Assembly (NCBI RefSeq): GCF_017355835.1 | Contig: NZ_JAFEWF010000006.1 | Coordinates: 496,001 to 560,000, forward strand | DNA length: 64,000 nucleotides | Direction: 5' to 3' | Origin: Desertivirga brevis | Lineage (GTDB): Bacteria; Bacteroidota; Bacteroidia; Sphingobacteriales; Sphingobacteriaceae | Shown here: one piece after another, positions 1 through 7,470 of the stretch | Position numbering within the stretch: position 1 is the stretch's first letter | How the letters are laid out: each line of letters begins with the position of its first letter | Position numbers and translations under genes: made by a program | The notes under the pieces: generated by a model | What the model saw: only the letters and a program-made list of their open reading frames with translations | What the model was told of the DNA's origin: nothing | Databases searched by the model: none

Positions 1-82
1 TATGAATTAGTTAATCCAACTATCTAGAAGGGCTGCCTATATTTCGTCCATTCCTTTTTGTCTAATAGGAAACTAATCCTTA

Positions 83-724
83 TTAAGCGAAAGTACCTCC
101 CTCATCCAGTTCGTTAAGGTTGCGTTTAAGCTCAGACAGCCTCCTGAAGTAATTTCTTTTATAATACAGGTGACTAGCTCCCATAGCTATAGCTGTTAAT
201 ATAACGCTTTGTAACACCTCCTTTAAACTAAATATAAACTCGACCCTATGGAATCCCATCTGAAAAAGCAAGCTACCGGCATAAAACACAGGGGGTAACA
301 TCACAAGATAGGTGACATTCATCAGAAGATAAAAGCGTTTAAAGCGCCGTATTGATGTTTCTATCGCATTTTTCATGGTTTGTGAATCGCCAATATCGAA
401 TATGTTCAGCTGCTCGTAATAAGTCCACAGCGAGGTTAAGCCAAATACTGCGATAATTCCGAGAAAAGGCAATGCCTTTCCCATCTGAGGGAACTTATCG
501 GGACTGGCAAGGAAAGTGATCACATTAAGGGCTAGGCTAAGTAGCAAAAGAATTGTGGAAACTTTAGCAAAGTTCCACCAAAACGTGTTGGTGCGATGCA
601 GCTTACCAACTGTAGCATTTGTTTTCATAATGATTGAATTAATTTTTTCAGTGTTATATTTATCCGTAAGCGTTTTTGATTCAGAATCTGCTTCAAACAG
701 CTCTTTAAATTCGTGCAGTTCCAT
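83..724 (-). CDS. membrane protein co-transcribed with an ECF sigma factor
   Basis: 213 residues with about four hydrophobic segments (roughly residues 50-72, 84-100, 132-155 and 168-186) flanked by charged N- and C-terminal tails, so an inner-membrane protein. It starts one base after the stop of the sigma-factor gene, so the two are translated from one message. ECF sigma genes are commonly followed by a membrane anti-sigma factor, and this position makes an anti-sigma or sensor role likely. No zinc-finger or FecR motif is visible, so that role is inference from context. I do not recognise a named family. Confidence 0.75.
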   Translation of the reverse strand: MELHEFKELFEADSESKTLTDKYNTEKINSIIMKTNATVGKLHRTNTFWWNFAKVSTILLLLSLALNVITFLASPDKFPQMGKALPFLGIIAVFGLTSLWTYYEQLNIFDIGDSQTMKNAIETSIRRFKRFYLLMNVTYLVMLPPVFYAGSLLFQMGFHRVEFIFSLKEVLQSVILTAIAMGASHLYYKRNYFRRLSELKRNLNELDEGGTFA

Positions 725-725
725 A

Positions 726-1202
726 TTAGCTGGTTTTAACCTGAGACTTTAGTTTGTGTTTAATCTGATTGAGTTTATAACCGACATTAGACTCAGAGAT
801 TCCGACAAGCTCACCAATCTCCCGGTAGCTATAGTTATCCATATACAACATAACAATAGCCTTTTCTACATCAGTCAGGATTTGTATTGCCTGCTGCATT
901 ATTTTATCTTTTTCCCCGTCAAAGGGCTCTTCAGGAATATTAAGAGCCTCTTCGTTTAGTTCTCGAGGCTGCTCCTTTTTGCTTTCTTTTCGCAGACGCG
1001 TAATCGCCACATTCAAGGCTACCCTGTACATCCAGGTACTAACTTTTGAACCACCCGAAAAGGAGGGGAAAGAGCGCCACAGCTGCAAAACAATGTCCTG
1101 GAAAAGGTCTTCCCTATCCTCATTTCGAGAGCAGTACATATGACATACCTTCGAAATGATTCCTTTATGTTCTTCAATTACCGAGATAAACTTCTGTTTC
1201 AA
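726..1202 (-). CDS. ECF-type RNA polymerase sigma factor
   Basis: Sigma-70 region 2 is visible (DREDLFQDIVLQLWRSF, then STWMYRVALNVA) followed by a region 4 helix-turn-helix (YSYREIGELVGISESNVGYK). It should direct core RNA polymerase to a small stress or envelope regulon. The reading frame is open back to an ATG at 1397, giving 223 residues, but the first 65 residues are unlike sigma factors. A TTG at 1202-1200 starts the canonical sequence (MKQKFISVIEEHKG), giving 158 residues, the usual length, so I prefer it. The downstream membrane protein is its probable partner. Confidence 0.85.
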   Translation of the reverse strand: MKQKFISVIEEHKGIISKVCHMYCSRNEDREDLFQDIVLQLWRSFPSFSGGSKVSTWMYRVALNVAITRLRKESKKEQPRELNEEALNIPEEPFDGEKDKIMQQAIQILTDVEKAIVMLYMDNYSYREIGELVGISESNVGYKLNQIKHKLKSQVKTS

Positions 1203-1523
1203 GGGTGGCTGTTTTACCTGATTAGTCGCAAGTTCAATGTAATCCTTAGAAGGAAATGAAAAATTTAGACATTTAGTTGCAGGGAGATAAGTTTCAAAAA
1301 TGGACTGGGTACTGGTGTAGTTTGCAACAGAATTACCAGCGGTGCAATATGATAAAAGACGGTAGGAATAATAATTGCTGTACGGGAGGTTGTACAAATT
1401 GTTTTTAATACTATTTTATAAAAACTTAGCATATGCAGAATACCACATTTACAGTCTTTCGGCAACACTTAAAACATTATAAATTAACGGTGCGATAAAT
1501 CGTCTTAGGGACCAGTGTCTTAA

Positions 1524-1646
1524 CTAAGGAAATTGAGAGAAAGCCGTTGAAGAATCTGAGCTGACACCTGAAGTGCCCAGAGCAGTAAGTCCTAGTCCGA
1601 ACGTTAGGTCTCCTAAAAATTTCCGGCAATTATATGATTTGCTCAT
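1524..1646 (-). CDS. small ORF resembling a decayed Tat-type signal peptide
   Basis: 40-codon reading frame from ATG 1646 to TAG 1524. The peptide has a CRKFLGD motif followed by a hydrophobic, Gly-rich stretch (TFGLGLTALGTSG), then a Ser-rich tail. This is the shape of the N-terminus of twin-arginine-exported oxidoreductases, except that the RR pair is CR and the protein ends before any mature domain. The leader is A-rich, as is usual for this phylum. It may be a remnant of a lost oxidoreductase gene or a genuine small peptide. Confidence 0.3.
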   Translation of the reverse strand: MSKSYNCRKFLGDLTFGLGLTALGTSGVSSDSSTAFSQFP

Positions 1647-2074
1647 ACGTTTTAATTTTTTAATTGCTATCTAACTGAAAGATGTTAACGAGATTTTGAA
1701 AACTAAGGTCGTTTCCGGCAGGAATAACTAGTTCTCCATTTACGGAATTCTTAAAGATACTCTCTTTTATGTTTTCTAAAGATTCCAGGGCCTTGAAGCA
1801 GGGGGCGAGGCACGAATCAAAAACTATATTTTACATTGTGTTACAAATAAAATGCCTACCTTGGCACTTCGCAGAAATCCAGATTGATTTGCAATGCTTC
1901 TTTTCTCTAGCCTTTGCAAAGAATAGAATCCAAATAAAAGCGTTACTACTATAGCTTTGCGTTTATCTTAAGTAAAGAAGTTCTTTAATCCCACAAATTG
2001 GAGAGTTGTATTTATAGATACTGTGGCAGCCTATGCTCGCAGTTGAAAAACTCATTTGCTCTTAATAAAGAATT
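1647..2074. other. intergenic stretch upstream of the histidine kinase
   Basis: No convincing gene. A 61-codon plus-strand frame at 1769-1954 has poor composition and no family resemblance. A TAGCTTTG octamer at 1952-1959 fits the Bacteroidota -7 consensus (TAnnTTTG) and lies about 115 bases before the kinase start, but no good TTTG -33 element is at the right distance. It is only a candidate promoter. Confidence 0.3.
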
Positions 2075-3682
2075 TTGAATACAACAGACAACCAAAAGAA
2101 GTACCTCGAAGAAATTCAGGCATTAAAAAACGAAATAAAGCAGCTCAAATCATCCCATAGCCAATCCGTAAAAGATTTCAAGCAGAATGAAAGTGATGTA
2201 GAGGAAACCCGGATTGGTAACATAAAATTTCAAACGGTTTTTGATCAATCTGCTGTCGGAAATAAGATCATCGACTCAAAACTTCGCATTTTACAGGTTA
2301 ATGCTGCCCTTATAGCTCTTCTTGGTTATAGCCGTGAGGAACTCTTAGGTTCTTTGATCATAGACTTCTCCCACCCGGATTGTAAGGCTGACTGGATGTT
2401 GCTCCAAGAAAAGCTCTGGCATGGGAAGCTGCCCAGTTTTAATATGGACGCCTGCCTTTTAAAAAAGAATGGAACACCTATCTGGTGTAACATAACGTCG
2501 ATTGTATTCGAAGATAACGGAACCACACTGGGGTTTACTATTGTACAAGATATAACAGAGCGTAAGGCTTTCGATAAAGTGCGCCAGCAAGCTGACGCGC
2601 GGAAAGATGAATTTATTAGTGTGATGAGCCATGAAATTAAAACACCGCTAGCCAATATCAAGTCTTACGTGCAACTTTTGGAAAGAGAAATCAGTAGAGA
2701 TGTCAAGGTTTATCCCTTTATTGAAAGAACCAGTAAGCATATTAGGCGATTGGAAAGGCTGATCAGTGATTTGCTGGATATCACTAAAATGAAGTCTGGA
2801 AAATCAGAGTTGCTTTTAAACTGGTTTTCCTTTGAAGAGGTACTGGCCGATACGATCACTACTGTTCAGGAAGTATCTCCTACTCACAAGATTATCCTTG
2901 AAAGTGAAGTTAGTATACCTTACCGTGGTGACCAGTACCGCATTGAACAGGTAATTATTAATTTTTTGAATAATGCCATCAAATATTCGCCAGGAGCAGA
3001 TAAAGTAATTGTGCGTGCCAAAACCGAACTGGATAATGTTATTGTAAGTGTACAGGATTTTGGGATTGGGATAGCGAAAATTGATATGCACCAGATCTTT
3101 GACAGATTCTTTCGGGTTGAAAAAACAGCTATGCAGTATCAGGGTATGGGTTTAGGCCTGTTTATTTCTTCGCAAATTCTATTACAACACAACGGAAGTT
3201 TTTGGGTGGAGAGCGAAATGGGTAAAGGTAGTACCTTCTTTTTCAGGCTCCCGATTCAAAAGGCGAAACAGAAAAATGTAACAGAAACTAAAGTTAGCTA
3301 TAAAGATGAAAGTGTTTCCATTCGATATCTGAAGGATCAGTATAGGGTTCAGGTTGAGTGGACAGGATTTCAAAATTATGATTCGATCAGAAATGGCTGT
3401 ATGAAGATTTTGAAGATCGTAAGAGATAATAGGTGCCATAAAATGCTTATTGATAATACCTACGTTCTTGGTTCATGGGCAGATGCAGCCGAATGGGTGG
3501 GAATGGAATGGTTTCCAATGATCGAAGAAGCAGGCTTGGAATATTTAGCCTGGATTCATTCTTCCAGCACGTTTGATCAATTGTCTTTGAAGGAAACTGT
3601 TAATGCTAAAGTTGGAAATGTAGAGACGCAGTTATTTCGAAATATAGAAGAAGCAACTCTTTGGCTTACGGAAATAGATTGA
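2075..3682 (+). CDS. PAS-domain sensor histidine kinase with C-terminal SpoIIAA/STAS-like extension
   Basis: 535 residues starting at TTG. It begins with a short coiled-coil N-terminus (about 1-45), then a PAS domain (about 50-165, ending in the usual DITERK). The HisKA box follows with phospho-acceptor His186 (MSHEIKTPLANI), then an HATPase domain with N box (N296-A301, NFLNNA), DFGIGI and GMGLGLFIS glycine boxes. No transmembrane segment is visible, so it is probably a cytoplasmic sensor. Unusually, about 125 more residues follow the ATPase domain (from about 408). They resemble the SpoIIAA-like/STAS-like single-domain proteins of this phylum. No receiver domain or adjacent response regulator is present, so the partner is unknown. 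Confidence 0.88.
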   Translation: MNTTDNQKKYLEEIQALKNEIKQLKSSHSQSVKDFKQNESDVEETRIGNIKFQTVFDQSAVGNKIIDSKLRILQVNAALIALLGYSREELLGSLIIDFSHPDCKADWMLLQEKLWHGKLPSFNMDACLLKKNGTPIWCNITSIVFEDNGTTLGFTIVQDITERKAFDKVRQQADARKDEFISVMSHEIKTPLANIKSYVQLLEREISRDVKVYPFIERTSKHIRRLERLISDLLDITKMKSGKSELLLNWFSFEEVLADTITTVQEVSPTHKIILESEVSIPYRGDQYRIEQVIINFLNNAIKYSPGADKVIVRAKTELDNVIVSVQDFGIGIAKIDMHQIFDRFFRVEKTAMQYQGMGLGLFISSQILLQHNGSFWVESEMGKGSTFFFRLPIQKAKQKNVTETKVSYKDESVSIRYLKDQYRVQVEWTGFQNYDSIRNGCMKILKIVRDNRCHKMLIDNTYVLGSWADAAEWVGMEWFPMIEEAGLEYLAWIHSSSTFDQLSLKETVNAKVGNVETQLFRNIEEATLWLTEID

Positions 3683-3781
3683 CATGAAGCTAAATATCCG
3701 TTGAGACAATAAAAGGATCTTATAAATTTTAATTCAAGTATTTTTCATCAAGAAGGTAAAATGCTGTACTAAAGAACAGGC

Positions 3782-4219
3782 CTAATTGCTACTTTCATGC
3801 TTAGAATTGCATTTCTGGCAGATGCCATACACCATCATGTTGACTACTTCTGAAGTAAAACCTTTGGGCATAGCCAGGGAAGGGATGTGTAAAGTATCCA
3901 TACAGTAAACATTCAGACATGATGTACAATTGAAGTGGACATGCTCATCTTTGTGTTGCTTGTCCGTGCAGAACGAGTCACACACTGCATATTTTGCTGT
4001 GCCATTCATGTCCAGAACTTTATGAATGATTCCCTTCTCCTCAAAAGCCGTTAAAACTCTGTATAGGGTTACGCGGTCGATTTCTTTGCCAATAATTTCT
4101 TCCAGTTCTGGTTGGGACGCCGCGGTATCCCTTGATTTCAGGACTGACAGTACCCTAACGCGGGGCCCTGTCTTTTTAAGACCGTGTTTCTCCAGCAGAT
4201 CATTCAGTTCGTCGTTCAT
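3782..4219 (-). CDS. Fur-family metalloregulator, probably Zur-like
   Basis: 145 residues: N-terminal winged helix (DRVTLYRVLTAFEEKGII) and C-terminal dimerisation domain with metal-binding features HVHFNCTSC and GICQKC, the two CxxC pairs of the structural zinc site. Fur-family proteins repress metal-uptake or peroxide genes when loaded with metal. The divergent neighbours are a small Cys/His exported protein and an AztD-like zinc-chaperone lipoprotein, which argues for zinc (Zur) rather than iron or peroxide (PerR). That assignment is inference from context. A palindrome at 4374-4388 in the divergent region is a candidate operator. Confidence 0.85.
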   Translation of the reverse strand: MNDELNDLLEKHGLKKTGPRVRVLSVLKSRDTAASQPELEEIIGKEIDRVTLYRVLTAFEEKGIIHKVLDMNGTAKYAVCDSFCTDKQHKDEHVHFNCTSCLNVYCMDTLHIPSLAMPKGFTSEVVNMMVYGICQKCNSKHESSN

Positions 4220-4373
4220 ACTCTAATACAAATTTAAGAATTCTGCCTGTCAATTAAGACGAACTATTGATCTGTCAATCATTCCTTTCAAAAGAATGGT
4301 AGCTTTATTCAAACTGTGAACAAGTCTATTAACATTAAAATTTACTCTCGACTTGGAATATAATAGAATTAAA

Positions 4374-4388
4374 TGCAACTTTGTTGCG
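4374..4388. promoter_or_regulatory. candidate Zur/Fur operator palindrome
   Basis: TGCAACTTTGTTGCG is an inverted repeat (GCAAC, 3-base spacer, GTTGC) lying 8 bases before the preferred start of the small exported protein and in the divergent space facing the Fur-family gene. A repressor bound here would block the plus-strand transcript. That it binds the neighbouring regulator is inference. Confidence 0.4.
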
Positions 4389-4396
4389 TATTATCC

Positions 4397-4741
4397 ATGC
4401 AGAAGAAAAAACATATAACATATTTGCACAGGCTTGTTTCGGCCTTCCTATTGCTATTGTTCCTCTGCGTGCATCTGGTCGAGGTGTTTCATGCACCACA
4501 TAATTCTACTGATTGCAGCACTGGCGATAATACAGAACAGCGTTATACTGTGGCAGACCAGAACTGCAAGATATGTGATTATCTTGCTCATACACGTCAA
4601 GGGCCCTTTTCCGTCTCTACTTCGATTGTATTGTCTATACCTCTTCCCAAAGCTATAGAGGTTTCTGGCCGTGTAGTTGCCAGGATTTACAAATTTACGC
4701 TACAAGGGTTTTCTAATAAAGGTCCCCCACGTTTTACCTAA
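4397..4741 (+). CDS. small exported Cys/His protein of the zinc cluster
   Basis: 114 residues from the ATG at 4397. An ATG at 4373 also exists but would lie across the palindrome. Residues about 8-28 form a signal peptide or single membrane anchor (LVSAFLLLLFLCVHLVEVF). The exported part carries HAPH, a Cys near residue 40 and a CKICDYLAH motif, plausible metal ligands. It precedes the AztD-like lipoprotein and lies opposite the Fur-family regulator, so a periplasmic metal-handling role is plausible. I do not recognise a named family. Confidence 0.65.
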   Translation: MQKKKHITYLHRLVSAFLLLLFLCVHLVEVFHAPHNSTDCSTGDNTEQRYTVADQNCKICDYLAHTRQGPFSVSTSIVLSIPLPKAIEVSGRVVARIYKFTLQGFSNKGPPRFT

Positions 4742-4974
4742 GCAATAGTAATTTTTACTATACCTGTTCCTTCACGCCGTGTTGGACTGCTTCATCCTTT
4801 TTATTCATTTTCAAAACTAATTGCTCGAAGCATATCGCGTAATCTATGTTTTGCCTTTTCCTGGCTAAGTGGAGTCTTATTCAATTTTCGGGAGGGGTAG
4901 AGGAATACTGTGTGTCAATTCTATTACGGCAAATTCAACGAGCAATAATTTTTCATCTATATAAATACACATCC

Positions 4975-6213
4975 ATGGACATCAAAAACAACTTAAGAAA
5001 ACTAAGTGTAATGCTAATGATTGCGGCGGCCTTTTCCGCATGTAAGAAAGACAACAATGAGCCAGAGCCTGAGCCTAGTCAGGACTCATCTAAAGAGTAC
5101 CAGTATGTTCGCGTGTTGGTTAGCGACGAGCTCAGCAACCAGCTTAATCTGATCGATCCTTCTGCAGCTACGGTAACAGCTTTTAATGCCAAGTATCCTC
5201 TTGCCAATCTCTATGGCACTGCCTCAGGTAGGTACGCTGCTGTGTTCTATCAAAGCCAGAACCTGGTGGAGGTATTCGACAGCGGTCTTGCCTCGCATGG
5301 GGACCACATTGATGTAATCGGTAATCCGAAGTGGACTTCTATTACTGCAGACGGAATAAAACCTGCGCATTTTAAGAGTAAAGGAACCGAGGCGCTGATC
5401 TTTAATGATGGGGACGGTACACTGAGTGTTGCTAGAGAAGAGAACTTTAATAAAGCGGGGGCTAAATTTGAGATAATAAATGCGGGTTTACAACCCCATC
5501 ATGGTGCAATGGCTCAGTTTAGCAACGGTACTTATGCTGTCACTACCGCTAGCTCTGCGGGCGGATCTCCCAATCGTATTCAGATTATTAACAGGAGTGG
5601 GGCAGTGGTACATCCCTCTACTATGGAAATCGGATCTATCCATGGTAATGCAACTGATGGTACCGTAGCGGTCTTCGGTGGTTTTACTTCAGCTGCTGCA
5701 ACGGCGGGGGGAGTATTAGTGGTGAACCAATCGGGTGAGCAGTCTTTAATTCCCAATCCTGAAGGCTTTGGTGCTTTCCGCCTGGGCAGCGTTTATTATG
5801 CTGCTTCAGCTAAAAAATTCATTGGCTTTGCGGCAACAAAGGGAGCTTACCTAATTGATGTGAATGGAAAGAGGATCACACCGATCTATGCTGGCAACGA
5901 TGCCTTCCAATGCAAAGTGGATTATGCGGGGAAAAGCTTATTAGTGTTGACACTGGATGGCAAGTTACGGGTTTATGACCTTGCTAGTGGAACTTTGAAA
6001 AAGGAAGGATCAGTGATTTCTCCAGTAAGTACCACTGATACTTACAAACCTGTGCTTGAGGCAACCTCTAAATTTGCTTATGTTGCTGTTCCTGCATCCG
6101 GAGAGGTGCATCAGATTAGCCTTGAAGACTTGAGTAAAATAAATAAACATAAAGTTTCTCCGAGACCAGTAAGGCTTACCTTGCTCGGTTTTGAGAGCAA
6201 CGACAGCCACTAA
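4975..6213 (+). CDS. AztD-like zinc metallochaperone lipoprotein (beta-propeller)
   Basis: 412 residues from ATG 4975. The frame is open 43 codons further upstream, but only this Met gives a lipoprotein signal (LMIAAAFSACKKD, lipobox Cys). The mature protein is a WD/PQQ-like propeller and keeps the histidine motifs I recall from AztD zinc chaperones: ASHGDHIDV, LQPHHGAMA and SIHGNATDG, in the same order and spacing class. AztD binds periplasmic zinc and passes it to a solute-binding protein. Here it would be anchored in a membrane, and no Azt ABC transporter is next to it. The Fur-family gene nearby fits zinc-starvation control. The specific function is inferred from remembered motifs. Confidence 0.72.
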   Translation: MDIKNNLRKLSVMLMIAAAFSACKKDNNEPEPEPSQDSSKEYQYVRVLVSDELSNQLNLIDPSAATVTAFNAKYPLANLYGTASGRYAAVFYQSQNLVEVFDSGLASHGDHIDVIGNPKWTSITADGIKPAHFKSKGTEALIFNDGDGTLSVAREENFNKAGAKFEIINAGLQPHHGAMAQFSNGTYAVTTASSAGGSPNRIQIINRSGAVVHPSTMEIGSIHGNATDGTVAVFGGFTSAAATAGGVLVVNQSGEQSLIPNPEGFGAFRLGSVYYAASAKKFIGFAATKGAYLIDVNGKRITPIYAGNDAFQCKVDYAGKSLLVLTLDGKLRVYDLASGTLKKEGSVISPVSTTDTYKPVLEATSKFAYVAVPASGEVHQISLEDLSKINKHKVSPRPVRLTLLGFESNDSH

Positions 6214-6226
6214 GAACTAAAGAACG

Positions 6227-6262
6227 AATCCCCGGTAACCTTACTCAAGGATGCCGGGGATT
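6227..6262 (+). terminator. hairpin after the AztD-like gene
   Basis: Perfect 9-bp stem AATCCCCGG/CCGGGGATT with an 18-base loop, starting 13 bases after the stop codon. No long T-tract follows, so termination strength is uncertain. It can also act for the converging DUF1622 gene. Confidence 0.55.
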
Positions 6263-6326
6263 TATAGGCTTGTACATCTTTTAATCTTTTGGTATGGTTT
6301 TACTGCTGAACTTACTTTAAAAATAA

Positions 6327-6710
6327 TCAGTCTCCTTTAAACTCCCTTTTATCCAGTTCTGCCGACTTCAAATCCCGCTCAAGGAAGAAATTCAAAGCTG
6401 TTCTGATGGTTGCAACGGCAGCAAGTTTACCAATGTCATCCCAGGTTGGCGCTACGGCTGTGGCTATTACACCTGCCCCAAGCAATAATTCAAGCGCAAC
6501 AGCTACTGAGCTTCCAAATTGAAGCCTGATATCTCTTTGCTCATAGTGTGATCGTTTAAAAATCACAATTGACATATAGTTTTTTATGGCAATAATTACA
6601 GCTATGCCGATTATAAATGCAGCGATAATTTCCACACCTGTACTTGTGGTATGGGCAATCAGTTCTGCGTACTGCTGAATTATAGAACTTTTGTTATCCT
6701 GACTCTCCAT
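6327..6710 (-). CDS. DUF1622 family membrane protein
   Basis: 127 residues with three hydrophobic segments (about 18-45, 68-92 and a weaker one near 98-112), and the pattern of DUF1622 proteins: a long N-terminal helix, a central RDIRLQFGSSVAVALELLLGA motif region, and a TIRTALNFFLERDL end. Function of the family is not established; it is an integral inner-membrane protein. It stands alone on the minus strand between the zinc cluster and the ion-transport block. Confidence 0.85.
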   Translation of the reverse strand: MESQDNKSSIIQQYAELIAHTTSTGVEIIAAFIIGIAVIIAIKNYMSIVIFKRSHYEQRDIRLQFGSSVAVALELLLGAGVIATAVAPTWDDIGKLAAVATIRTALNFFLERDLKSAELDKREFKGD

Positions 6711-6869
6711 ACTTTAGCTTCTAGAAAGAATAAACAAAAGAAAGCAGAGTCTGGTGAACCTAAAATTCAAGAACCATTCAATTCAAAGAATACTTAAGGG
6801 AAACGGATCAATTCTTACAAGCGAAAAGAATTTTACTTACTGTTAATGTATCAGATTTAACAAGTTTTA

Positions 6870-6877
6870 TATCTTTG
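6870..6877 (+). promoter_or_regulatory. Bacteroidota -7 promoter element
   Basis: TATCTTTG matches the TAnnTTTG -7 consensus of this phylum. It ends 8 bases before the ATG at 6886, so transcription would begin within a few bases of the start codon, giving a nearly leaderless message. A clear -33 TTTG was not found. Confidence 0.4.
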
Positions 6878-6885
6878 TCGCATCA

Positions 6886-7197
6886 ATGAAAGGTAGATAT
6901 CTTTGTTTTCTAGTCTTCCTGACGGCTCTGAGTTTGCTACTGGCTCCGCTGACATCGCAGGAGCAGGTTGAGAAGGTCCGTGCCGACGATTATACTACCT
7001 ATATTCATCCAGGTCCCAATACAACCCATGTTGCATCCAGCCTCGCTCAATGTATTGGCGAATTACCTGTGGCTATTTTTCATTACATTTTTATTTCTGA
7101 TAACCTGGGAAGGCAAGAGATGGGGGAGGTGAATGATCATTGTTTTGCTTTAGCAAGCGTTCCTATATTTCTTTCTTATCGACAGATCCTCATTTGA
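6886..7197 (+). CDS. small exported protein of unknown function
   Basis: 103 residues with an N-terminal signal peptide or anchor (about residues 5-22, CFLVFLTALSLLLAPL), then a soluble part with a hydrophobic helix (about 59-70). No family recognised. It lies just upstream of a 47-residue membrane peptide and nhaA on the same strand, so it may be the first gene of that transcript. The near-leaderless promoter match supports it being expressed. Confidence 0.55.
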   Translation: MKGRYLCFLVFLTALSLLLAPLTSQEQVEKVRADDYTTYIHPGPNTTHVASSLAQCIGELPVAIFHYIFISDNLGRQEMGEVNDHCFALASVPIFLSYRQILI

Positions 7198-7283
7198 TCA
7201 TTCTGAAGCACCGCTATCCTTGGCGTCGACTATTGACCCACAATCTGGCTTGGTAATTATTTCCTTATTTGATTTGTTACATT

Positions 7284-7427
7284 ATGGAGTTTTTAAAAGA
7301 CAGCTTCAACGCCTTTCTGATCTCAATTTTTTTACTATTAGTAGTAATTGGTGGTTTTGTAGCTATCGTTAAGTTATTTGTTATAGTGTTTCACCTCTTT
7401 TGGGCGGGCCGTCAGAAAAAGAGGTAA
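7284..7427 (+). CDS. 47-residue single-span membrane peptide upstream of nhaA
   Basis: ATG 7284 to TAA 7427. One long hydrophobic segment (about residues 11-40), a positively charged end (RQKKR) and a polar start (MEFLKDS) give the shape of a small inner-membrane peptide. It ends 43 bases before nhaA. Small membrane peptides often modulate transporters, but that role here is speculation. The coding case rests on composition and position. Confidence 0.45.
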   Translation: MEFLKDSFNAFLISIFLLLVVIGGFVAIVKLFVIVFHLFWAGRQKKR

Positions 7428-7470
7428 CAAATTTGTAATTCAATTATTTTTATCTTCAAAGAAGGTTTGC

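Noticed and set aside
1..82. Left edge of the window
   Set aside because: No feature beyond the 3' flank of the first gene can be supported.
1769..1954. 61-codon plus-strand frame upstream of the histidine kinase
   Set aside because: Composition is that of translated non-coding DNA, and no family or leader signal supports it.
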